A DNA stretch of 64,000 nt from Clostridiaceae bacterium. Lineage in GTDB: Bacteria; Bacillota; Clostridia; DSM-8532. The translations under genes and the position numbers were made by a program. The stretch lies in assembly GCA_012519655.1 (NCBI GenBank), contig JAAYPS010000131.1, forward strand, positions 35,856-99,855, in the 5' to 3' direction. The notes under the pieces are model-generated. The model was given only the letters and a program-made list of their open reading frames with translations. It was not told the DNA's origin and did no database searches. Position 1 is the stretch's first letter, and the number at the start of each line of letters is the position of its first letter. Positions 57,173-64,000 of this stretch are shown here, in pieces.

Positions 57173-58237
57173 ATGTCTGAGATTAGTTCAATAAGACAAA
57201 GGACAATTGACGAGATGATCAGTGCGAGTGAGGCAAAGGACTCTGGGCGTAATGTATCTAATGAATTGGGAAAAAGCGATTTTCTTAATCTTCTAATTAC
57301 ACAACTTCAGTTCCAGGATCCATTAGAACCTATGGATGATACAGATTTTATTGCTCAGTTAGCACAGTTTAGTTCATTGGAACAAATGCAGAATCTGAAC
57401 ACTTCGTTCTCTCAGTCAATGGGTTTTTCATTAATAGGGAAGCATATTTCTGCAACAGTTGCAAATGAAAAAACAGGTGAGCTCAGTTATGTTGAAGGCG
57501 AAGTTAGTTCTGTTTTCTCTAAATCAGGAGAGATATATCTTGTTGTTGGAGATGAAGATGTGCTTCTAAGTAATATTACCTATGTTTCTGCAAACTCCAG
57601 CGACTATTTGGATTTGGACATCGAAAAGTATAATAACTTAATTGGAATGCTCGGGACGGTTAAGACAACCCTGGTTGAAGGCGAGTCACCTTACGAAATG
57701 GATGGCATTGTTGCAAAAATTGCTAAGACAAGAAATGGCCTATACGTAACTCTTGATGAGATTATTCTAAGCGTTAATGACATTAATATAGGCGCGTTTT
57801 CTAGTGTTGAAGAATTTATTGAAGCAATGAAAGGGCAACAAATTTCACTAAGTGCCACCGATGTAAAAACCGAACAGAAAGTAGAGCTTGAGTGTATACT
57901 AAGAGATGGATTAAAGAATGAGGAACAGGGTTACTACCATATAATAGTTGACAATGTACGCGTTCCTGTGAAGGATATTATTTCTACAGAAAGAATTGAT
58001 CTTGTGTCTAATGAGCAACAGCTTTTGACTTATATTGCTGAAACACTAAAATCAATTGATGAGAGAATGCAGGAGAGTACTGAAGTTGACACTGATTCCA
58101 CTGTTGATGAGTCAGATTCAATAGGACAGACCGACGCGACAGATGAATCGGACGAGGTAGAAGAAACCAATGTGGAAGATGAATCAGATGTGGTAGATGA
58201 GTCTAATTTAGCAGAAGAGACAGGTGATACTTTATGA
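57173..58237 (+). CDS. flgD: Flagellar hook-capping protein FlgD, extended
   Basis: A 354-residue hook-assembly scaffold. The N-terminal FlgD block is clear (LGKSDFLNLLITQLQFQDPLEPMDD, in part; QLAQFSSLEQMQNL). Three diverged copies of one beta module follow at about 88-140, 157-207 and 221-272, each built as G-x-I, a variable stretch, then Y-hydrophobic-V-D-x-x-x-V-x-D-I. Residues 301-354 form an acidic Ser/Asp/Glu repeat (ESD, DESD) tail. Typical clostridial FlgD proteins are shorter, with one such module. The stop overlaps the next start as ATGA. Confidence 0.92.
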   Translation: MSEISSIRQRTIDEMISASEAKDSGRNVSNELGKSDFLNLLITQLQFQDPLEPMDDTDFIAQLAQFSSLEQMQNLNTSFSQSMGFSLIGKHISATVANEKTGELSYVEGEVSSVFSKSGEIYLVVGDEDVLLSNITYVSANSSDYLDLDIEKYNNLIGMLGTVKTTLVEGESPYEMDGIVAKIAKTRNGLYVTLDEIILSVNDINIGAFSSVEEFIEAMKGQQISLSATDVKTEQKVELECILRDGLKNEEQGYYHIIVDNVRVPVKDIISTERIDLVSNEQQLLTYIAETLKSIDERMQESTEVDTDSTVDESDSIGQTDATDESDEVEETNVEDESDVVDESNLAEETGDTL

Positions 58238-58614
58238 TTTACAATATTAAGCCTATTTCAGGTATACCATCGGTAAAGCCATCAGGTGAAGTTCAACAAA
58301 AACAGAGTGTGCAAAAAACAAGCAGCTTTGAGGCAATACTGAATCAAAAGCTAAATAGCGACGTTAAAATTTCAAAGCATGCACAAATGCGTATGCAAAC
58401 AAGAAACGTCAGTCTTACTGAGCAGCAGCAGTTGAAACTCTCGCAGGCTGTTGATAAGGCTAGCGCTAAAGGAGTTAACGATACACTTGTAGTTATGGAC
58501 AAAATGGCATTTATCGTAAACGTTAAAAATCGTACTGTTATCACTGCGTTAAGTAGTGGGGATATGAAAGATAATGTCTTTACTAACATCGATGGAGCAG
58601 TGTTTACTGACTAA
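58234..58614 (+). CDS. Flagellar operon protein, TIGR02530 family
   Basis: A 126-residue small cytosolic protein found between flgD and flgE in Firmicutes. The core is SKHAQMRMQTRNVSLTEQQ followed by GVNDTLVVMDKMAFIVNVKNRTVITAL (in part). Function unproven; position suggests a role in hook export or as a FlgD/FlgE chaperone. Translationally coupled to flgD by ATGA. Confidence 0.9.
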   Translation: MIYNIKPISGIPSVKPSGEVQQKQSVQKTSSFEAILNQKLNSDVKISKHAQMRMQTRNVSLTEQQQLKLSQAVDKASAKGVNDTLVVMDKMAFIVNVKNRTVITALSSGDMKDNVFTNIDGAVFTD

Positions 58615-58678
58615 TTAAGTATTATGCTTACAATTAACATTATGTAAGAAAAAAACCGATATATCAAATAAGAGTTAT

Positions 58679-58751
58679 AAGCCGGACCCACTGGGGAGGC
58701 TTACCGTTTCGGAACGACAGAAGAAACGGAGAACCTTAGGAGGGGATTTAT
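58679..58751 (+). promoter_or_regulatory. GGA-rich two-hairpin leader before flgE
   Basis: Hairpin 1 pairs AAGCC (58679-58683) with GGCTT (58698-58702) and, inside, CCC with GGG (58687-58689/58693-58695). Hairpin 2 pairs CCGTTTC (58704-58710) with GAAACGG (58723-58729) and has a 12-nt loop starting GGA. GGA occurs six times between 58684 and 58746, including in the Shine-Dalgarno. The segment is much richer in GC than its surroundings. CsrA-type control of hook translation is a reasonable guess. Confidence 0.5.
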
Positions 58752-60125
58752 ATGATGCGTTCAATGTTTTCAAGTGTTTCAGGCTTGAAATCCCATCAGA
58801 CGCAGATGGATGTTATTGGCAATAATATTGCTAACGTTAATACGGTTGGTTTTAAAGCTAGTCGTACCACTTTTGCAGAAATATTTGCTCAAACCGTTTC
58901 GGGTGCAGGTGCTCCGGACCCTAATAGTGGAAGAGGTGGCACAAATCCGGTTCAGATTGGTCTGGGCATGAATGTAAATGCAATAGATACTCTAATGGGG
59001 CGTGGTAGCTTACAACGTACCGACAATCCCACTGATTTATCCATTGAAGGAGAAGGTTTTTTCATCGTAAGTAATGGTAGTGATGGTGGAACTTTCTTTA
59101 CCCGTGCAGGCAACTTTAGCATTGACAAGCTGGGGAATTTGGTTACTTCCAGCGGATTAAATCTTATGGGATGGCAAAAATACACTAAAGATGATGAAGG
59201 TAACTACATATTTGATGGTCAAGAGGAAATAAAACCTCTTAACCTTTATGAGGACGAATATAATCTGAATAAACGCATAATAGCTGCCCAGGTAACCAGC
59301 AAGGCTGTATTATCTGGAAATCTTGATGCTACTAAGACGGGTATTGGTGAAATAACAGCAGGTGAAGTTCCAACTCAAGATTCACATTTCATAGTACCAT
59401 TAACTGTTTATGACGATTTGGGAAACGAGTACGATCTAAACGTTACTTTTTGGAAAAGTAAAGTAGAAAACAATTCTGAAGGTTCAGCAGAAACTACTTG
59501 GTATTATAGGGTTTCATCCGATGAAGAAACGGGATTGGAAAATACCGGAGAAGGAAGTAGTGGAGCAACTGGTTTTCTCAAATTCGACAGCAAAGGGAAT
59601 ATTATAACTGGTGCAGATGGTTTTAGTGTGAAACCTACTATTCAGTTAACTCCTGGTGGTAACGTAGGAGCTGATGCTTTTGAATTTGAGCTAAATTTTG
59701 AAAAGCTTTCAATGTTCGCCGACGATAGCTCTGTAAAACCAACGCAGATAGATGGCTATCCTCCAGGTACACTGACCTCCTTTAGTATTGGCGCTGATGG
59801 TATACTGACAGGAGTATATAGTAATGGTCGACAACAGCCTCTTGGAATGGTTGGACTTGCAGTATTTGATAATGCTGCTGGTTTACAGAAGGCGGGTAGT
59901 AACTTGTTTATTCCAAGCACGAACTCAGGCGATTTTACAAGAGCATTCAAGCCAGGCTCAGAGGGTTCTGGAAGCCTAAATCCAGGAACTTTGGAAATGT
60001 CCAATGTGGATTTGGCACAGCAATTTACTGAAATGATTGTTACACAGCGTGGTTTCCAAGCTAATAGCAGAACCATGACAGCTTCTGATGAAATGCTACA
60101 GGAACTGACAAACATGAAACGATAA
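58752..60125 (+). CDS. flgE: Flagellar hook protein FlgE
   Basis: A 457-residue hook subunit. The N-terminus MMRSMFSSVSGLKSHQTQMDVIGNNIANVNTVGFKASR (in part) and the C-terminus LAQQFTEMIVTQRGFQANSRTMTASDEMLQEL (in part) are the D0 helices; DLSIEGEGFFIVSNG is the shared rod/hook motif. AGGAGGGG lies 5 nt before ATG 58752. A structured leader precedes it and a strong hairpin follows, suggesting separate tuning of hook output. Confidence 0.97.
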   Translation: MMRSMFSSVSGLKSHQTQMDVIGNNIANVNTVGFKASRTTFAEIFAQTVSGAGAPDPNSGRGGTNPVQIGLGMNVNAIDTLMGRGSLQRTDNPTDLSIEGEGFFIVSNGSDGGTFFTRAGNFSIDKLGNLVTSSGLNLMGWQKYTKDDEGNYIFDGQEEIKPLNLYEDEYNLNKRIIAAQVTSKAVLSGNLDATKTGIGEITAGEVPTQDSHFIVPLTVYDDLGNEYDLNVTFWKSKVENNSEGSAETTWYYRVSSDEETGLENTGEGSSGATGFLKFDSKGNIITGADGFSVKPTIQLTPGGNVGADAFEFELNFEKLSMFADDSSVKPTQIDGYPPGTLTSFSIGADGILTGVYSNGRQQPLGMVGLAVFDNAAGLQKAGSNLFIPSTNSGDFTRAFKPGSEGSGSLNPGTLEMSNVDLAQQFTEMIVTQRGFQANSRTMTASDEMLQELTNMKR

Positions 60126-60142
60126 TCTTTTAGTAGTACATA

Positions 60143-60181
60143 GATGAAAGCCGGTTTAAGTATTTAATACCGGTTTTCATC
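60143..60181 (+). other. Strong hairpin without T-run between flgE and flbD
   Basis: GATGAAAGCCGGT (60143-60155) pairs along all 13 bp (one G-U) with ACCGGTTTTCATC (60169-60181); loop 13 nt. No T-run follows, so mRNA stabilisation or processing is more likely than termination. Confidence 0.6.
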
Positions 60182-60216
60182 TGAAAAATGACTATACTTG
60201 ATAGGCTGGTGAGAAA

Positions 60217-60405
60217 ATGATTGAAGTTACCAGGTTAAACAAAAAAGCATATGTGCTCAACTGTGAATGGATAGAGACCATAGAAGAAACTCCTGACACT
60301 GTTATCACATTAACTAACGGAAAAAAATTTGTTGTTGCAGAAACTGTTGAAGAAATTGTACAAAAGGTGATAGAATATAAGCAAAATTGTTTTTCTAGAC
60401 CATAA
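60217..60405 (+). CDS. FlbD/SwrD family flagellar protein
   Basis: A 62-residue protein (MIEVTRLNKKAYVLNCEWIE, TPDTVITLTNGKKFVVAETVEEI). This is the small FlbD family found after flgE; in B. subtilis the homologue SwrD raises flagellar motor power. GAGAAAATG context gives a modest ribosome site. motA-motB, often next in Clostridia, is absent here. Confidence 0.9.
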   Translation: MIEVTRLNKKAYVLNCEWIETIEETPDTVITLTNGKKFVVAETVEEIVQKVIEYKQNCFSRP

Positions 60406-60429
60406 AACGTTAAGTAAGGAGTGTGCTGA

Positions 60430-60954
60430 TTGGAAGGAAAGAGCATATATACGATTTTGTTGTCAATTATTGCAGTACTTTCTCTGGCTCTGGCGGTAAT
60501 TATCATATTTTTATTTATTTCGTTCAATCCTAACCAGCAGACATCAGGAAAAGCTCAACTTGACAATTCCATCAGTGAACGTGTAGTTCCTGATGATGAG
60601 ATGATAGAATTTAAATTATTTAATGGAGAAGAAAGAATATTTGCGCTAAAAGATGATGGCGAGAATCAAAATCCATTAGTTATGGTTTCTGTTTCTATAA
60701 AATGTGATGCAGGAGCAAGACGCAGAAAAGAGAAAGAGATAACCAACTTGGTTTCAGTTCTATACCAAACTGAGCTTGAGCAGGCTGTAGGTGACTATTT
60801 TGCCGATATGTCACTTGCTGAAGCTAAAGAATTAGAAACCCGATATAAAGCAAGGGATGACCTTATAGAGATATTCAATGAGATACTAAACGAAAATAAA
60901 CCAAACAAGCAAAAAATAGTATACAGAGTAACTTTACAGATGCTGCCGCAGTAA
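60430..60954 (+). CDS. fliL: Flagellar basal-body associated protein FliL
   Basis: A 174-residue single-pass protein (TM about 8-31) with a periplasmic FliL/stomatin-like domain (NPLVMVSVSIKCDAG, LEQAVGDYFADMSLAEAKE). FliL stabilises stators around the motor. TTG 60430 follows AAGGAGTG. Position before fliM is standard. Confidence 0.9.
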   Translation: MEGKSIYTILLSIIAVLSLALAVIIIFLFISFNPNQQTSGKAQLDNSISERVVPDDEMIEFKLFNGEERIFALKDDGENQNPLVMVSVSIKCDAGARRRKEKEITNLVSVLYQTELEQAVGDYFADMSLAEAKELETRYKARDDLIEIFNEILNENKPNKQKIVYRVTLQMLPQ

Positions 60955-60988
60955 TTACATCCTGTTGCTCATATAAGGGGGGAGCAAA

Positions 60989-61978
60989 TTGGGGGATATA
61001 TTATCCCAAAATGAAATAGATGATTTACTAAATCAATTGAGTACCGGCGAAATAAACGCCCACGAACTCAAAAAGGATACTAATGAAAAGAAAATAAGAA
61101 AACATGACTTTAAAAGACCGAGTAAGTTTGCAAAAGATCATTTACGTACACTACAGATTATTCAAGAGAATTATTCAAGGCTTATAACAAACTTTTTATC
61201 GGGATATTTAAGGACATGGGTTCAAGTGGATGTAATTTCAATAGAAGCTGTCCAGTATTCTGAATTTAAAAATTCAATAGCAAACCCTGCTATATTGGCA
61301 ATTGTAGATTTTAAACCTCTTCCGGGCAGTGTCATTTTAGATTTATCCCCTTCAATTTCCTATGCTCTAATAGAAAGGATGTTAGGCGGTAAAGGGGGAG
61401 GCGAAGAAGAGAAAATACGTGGATTTACTGAAATTGAAGTTGCGATATTAATGCGAATTATTTCTCAGATGCTGACATATGTACCAGAAGCTTGGGATAA
61501 TGTAATACAAATAAAACCTTCACTTGACAGGATTGAGACAAATGCTCAGTTTGCACAGATAATAAACCCAACTGAAATGGTTGCGCTTGCAACCTTCCAA
61601 GTAGTGATTGGGGAAGTTGAAGGTTTGATGAATCTTTGTATTCCTCATATAGTGGTAGAACCTGTACTTGACAAATTAAGCACTAAAGTGTGGTTCTCAA
61701 GAATAGAGAAGGGAACTACAGAAGAATCCAAGGTTGCCATAGAGCAGAGAATATCAGAGACGAGGATTCCAGTCACCGCCATACTTGGTAAAGTAAATCT
61801 TCTAGTCGGAGAGTTTTTGGAATTACAGGTGGGAGATGTACTGCCTCTAAATACTCCCGTGGATGGTGATGTTGAAGTCATGGTTGGAGCGTTACATAAG
61901 TTTAATGGAAAACCTGGTGTAAGAAACAATAAATCTTCAGTTAAAATTACTGAAATTATTAGAGAGGAGGGGGAATAA
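60989..61978 (+). CDS. fliM: Flagellar motor switch protein FliM
   Basis: A 329-residue C-ring protein. The N-terminal CheY-P binding motif is [10 protein letters not shown]; the middle CheC-like domain holds [22 protein letters not shown]; the C-terminal SpoA domain includes [22 protein letters not shown] 60989 follows AAGGGGGG. The stop overlaps fliY as TAATG. Confidence 0.97.
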   Translation: MGDILSQNEIDDLLNQLSTGEINAHELKKDTNEKKIRKHDFKRPSKFAKDHLRTLQIIQENYSRLITNFLSGYLRTWVQVDVISIEAVQYSEFKNSIANPAILAIVDFKPLPGSVILDLSPSISYALIERMLGGKGGGEEEKIRGFTEIEVAILMRIISQMLTYVPEAWDNVIQIKPSLDRIETNAQFAQIINPTEMVALATFQVVIGEVEGLMNLCIPHIVVEPVLDKLSTKVWFSRIEKGTTEESKVAIEQRISETRIPVTAILGKVNLLVGEFLELQVGDVLPLNTPVDGDVEVMVGALHKFNGKPGVRNNKSSVKITEIIREEGE

Positions 61979-63159
61979 TGGGTGACATGCTTTCTCAAGC
62001 TGAGATAGATGCGTTGTTAAGTGGAGCAATAACTTCAAGTGATGATACTGATAATGCAGAAACTGTTACTGCAGTTCTTTCAGAAGAAGAAGTTGATGCA
62101 ATAGGTGAAATTGGAAATATAGGTATGGGCACTTCTGCAACTACCCTGTATATGCTATTGGGGCATAAGGTTATTATTACAACGCCTAAGGTAACTGTAA
62201 CAACTTGGGATGAACTTACAAGGCAATACCCCGAACCTTATGTTGCTGTAAAGGTTACATATACAAACGGATTAATGGGGGACAACCTATTAATAATGAA
62301 AGAACCCGACGTAAAAGTTATTACTGATTTAATGATGGGGGGGTCGGGTAGGATACAAGAAGATTCTGAATTAACAGATTTTCATCTAAGTGCTATTAGT
62401 GAGGCAATGAACCAGATGGTTGGGTCATCTGCTACATCATTATCCTCTATGTTTCAGAAAAGAGTGGATATTTCGCCTCCTGAATCACAACTCATTCATT
62501 TTAGTGAAGACCTTGATAAGATAAGATTTGATAAAAGTGAACAGGTTGTAATTGTAGCTTTTTCACTTATAGTAGGTGATCTAATTGACAGTTCAATAAT
62601 GCAGATAATTCCCATTGACTTTGCAAGAGAGATGGTCAGAAGTCTTCTGGAAAGTCAAGAAATGGAGGCAGAAGCCATTAATAAAGAACCTGAAATGCCT
62701 GCTGTAAGACCTGCAGTTAGACAACCCGAGGAGACTATTATCCCACAACAGCAAGCCTACAACCCTCAAGAAAATGTATATTCGAATGCTTATCAAATGC
62801 CGAATATGACACCACCAGTAAGCCAGCAGCCACCCGTTAGTCACCAACCAGCCGTTAATGTCAGGCCTGTGCAGTTTCAATCATTTGATTCGGGCGATTT
62901 AGCGCTGGAGGCTCAAAATATCGGTTTGTTAATGGATGTACCTCTTCAAATTACAGTTGAATTAGGTAGGACAAGCAGAAAAATTAAAGAAATACTTGAG
63001 TTTGGTCAAGGTTCGATTATTGAATTGGATAAATTATCCGGTGAGCCTGTAGATATACTGGTTAACGGAAAGAATATTGCAAGTGGAGAAGTAGTTGTAA
63101 TTGATGAGAGTTTTGGGGTAAGAATTACAGATATTATTCATCCCTCAAAAAGAATTTGA
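61978..63159 (+). CDS. fliY: Flagellar motor switch phosphatase FliY
   Basis: A 393-residue C-ring protein of Firmicutes combining a FliM-like N-terminal CheY-binding peptide ([12 protein letters not shown]), two CheC-type phosphatase motifs ([30 protein letters not shown]), a Pro/Gln-rich linker at about 235-300 and a C-terminal FliN/SpoA domain ([20 protein letters not shown]). It dephosphorylates CheY-P at the motor; cheY is the next gene. Confidence 0.96.
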   Translation: MGDMLSQAEIDALLSGAITSSDDTDNAETVTAVLSEEEVDAIGEIGNIGMGTSATTLYMLLGHKVIITTPKVTVTTWDELTRQYPEPYVAVKVTYTNGLMGDNLLIMKEPDVKVITDLMMGGSGRIQEDSELTDFHLSAISEAMNQMVGSSATSLSSMFQKRVDISPPESQLIHFSEDLDKIRFDKSEQVVIVAFSLIVGDLIDSSIMQIIPIDFAREMVRSLLESQEMEAEAINKEPEMPAVRPAVRQPEETIIPQQQAYNPQENVYSNAYQMPNMTPPVSQQPPVSHQPAVNVRPVQFQSFDSGDLALEAQNIGLLMDVPLQITVELGRTSRKIKEILEFGQGSIIELDKLSGEPVDILVNGKNIASGEVVVIDESFGVRITDIIHPSKRI

Positions 63160-63241
63160 TTTACATAAATTATAATATATAATAATCATATGCTTATTAT
63201 TCTAATAATTATGTACGATGAACAAGGAGAGGATTTTTAGT

Positions 63242-63601
63242 ATGGCTAATATATTAATCGTAGATGATGCAGCTTTTATGAGGATGATGATTAAGGATAT
63301 TTTGTCTAAGAATGGCTATACAGTTGTAGGTGAGGCTGAGAATGGGATTAAAGCTGTTGAAAAGTATAAGGAGCTTCAGCCTGACTTAGTAATAATGGAT
63401 ATTACAATGCCAGAAATGGATGGAATACAATCTGTTAAACATATAAAAGAGTTAAGCCCGGAAGCTAAGATAATTATGTGTTCGGCAATGGGCCAGCAAG
63501 CTATGGTTATAGAATCAATACAAGCAGGTGCTCGTGATTTTATTGTTAAACCATTCCAAGCAGAGCGGGTTCTAGAGGCCGTTAAAAAAGTTGTTGGATA
63601 G
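63242..63601 (+). CDS. cheY: Chemotaxis response regulator CheY
   Basis: A 119-residue single-domain receiver. The acidic pocket is VDDAAFMRM, the phospho-acceptor Asp lies in LVIMDITMPEMDG, and Lys in IVKPFQ completes the site. AAGGAGAGG lies 9 nt before ATG 63242; ATG 63218 is upstream of it. Its position between fliY and fliO matches B. subtilis. Confidence 0.97.
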   Translation: MANILIVDDAAFMRMMIKDILSKNGYTVVGEAENGIKAVEKYKELQPDLVIMDITMPEMDGIQSVKHIKELSPEAKIIMCSAMGQQAMVIESIQAGARDFIVKPFQAERVLEAVKKVVG

Positions 63602-63605
63602 TGAG

Positions 63606-64000
63606 ATGGCGTATTTTATCATTTTATTTACTGGCGAACCTTTGCAGGGTGCGGATACAACGAATTCCGTACTTGAGTTATTAGGGATCATCCTAATATT
63701 TTGTTGTGTACTATACCTTGCTTATGTTGCATCACGTTTTGTTGGTAAAAAGTTTTCCACAACAGGGAAGGCAAAACACATCCAGGTTGTTGAGCAAATA
63801 GGAATTGGATTGGATAGGCAGTTACTACTTATAAGGGCTGGTACAGATCATTATTTGTTTGTATCAAGCAAGAAAGAATTGAAGATGGTAGCGAAAGTGG
63901 CAATAAATGATGATAATGTTGATATGGAAGTAGCCACACAATCTGAAGAAGCCAGTGGAAGGAATTTTGATTTTCGCCAAATATTTGATAAATACCTAAA
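63606..64000 (+). CDS. fliO: Flagellar biosynthetic protein FliO/FliZ (cut by right edge)
   Basis: The first 131 codons of a FliO-type export-gate assembly protein. TM at about residues 22-40 (VLELLGIILIFCCVLYLAYV) is followed by SRFVGKKFSTTGKAKHIQVVEQIGIGLDRQLLLIRAG (in part), the conserved FliO SH3-like region. ATG 63606 follows cheY by 4 nt. The frame is open at the edge; fliP should follow. Confidence 0.9.
   Translation, partial: MAYFIILFTGEPLQGADTTNSVLELLGIILIFCCVLYLAYVASRFVGKKFSTTGKAKHIQVVEQIGIGLDRQLLLIRAGTDHYLFVSSKKELKMVAKVAINDDNVDMEVATQSEEASGRNFDFRQIFDKYL

Overview
The window is AT-rich chromosomal DNA from an endospore-forming, flagellated member of the Clostridia (Bacillota). The evidence is a complete spoIIIA operon, gpr, a small acid-soluble spore protein gene, yqfC/yqfD and ytfJ, a flagellar operon in the Bacillus/Clostridium fla/che order, Firmicutes-type Shine-Dalgarno sequences, frequent TTG/GTG starts, and an L27 with a cleavable N-terminal extension next to its protease Prp. 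A Lachnospirales-like lineage is my guess; the sequence does not settle it. I see no tRNA, rRNA, insertion sequence, prophage or CRISPR array.

Layout. 1-8 kb: N-terminal part of an exported alpha-2-macroglobulin (minus strand), a LacI-type regulator, a GH51 arabinofuranosidase (minus strand) with a cre-like box on its promoter, and a chemoreceptor. 8-16 kb: serC, then a housekeeping run: B12/radical-SAM protein, DUF2344 protein, RNase E/G, rplU-prp-rpmA behind a structured leader, obgE and yhbY. 16-20 kb: an orphan LytTR response regulator divergent from two wall-exposed proteins (class A beta-lactamase-like and PQQ-type beta-propeller), each with a membrane anchor and a Pro/Thr-rich linker. 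20-24 kb: endonuclease IV-like protein, aroQ, an M24 peptidase and efp. 24-32 kb: spoIIIAA-AH behind a sigma-E-like promoter, rpsT (minus strand), gpr and an Amidase_3 protein.

32-48 kb: a divergent ligA, a small orphan gene, an HD-GYP gene behind a long structured leader, two DUF881 genes, a pdaA-like deacetylase, yqfC, yqfD, phoH, pgpH, ybeY, dgkA, a site-2 protease, scpA, scpB, a DUF2953 gene, ytfJ and a SASP gene (minus strand). 48-64 kb: flgB-flgC-fliE-fliF-fliG-fliH-fliI-fliJ-motE-like-fliK-flgD-TIGR02530-flgE-flbD-fliL-fliM-fliY-cheY-fliO, cut by the right edge.

The genes fall into four jobs: sporulation and spore-cortex work, cyclic-dinucleotide control (HD-GYP for c-di-GMP, PgpH for c-di-AMP), ribosome assembly and processing, and flagellar construction with CheY/FliY motor control. 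The best candidates for something undescribed are a three-way-junction-like leader before the HD-GYP gene, a GGA-rich two-hairpin leader before flgE, a terminator-like leader before pdaA, two long out-of-frame gene overlaps (spoIIIAA/spoIIIAB and pgpH/ybeY), and a FlgD with three tandem copies of one module. No wholly new multi-gene system is evident.
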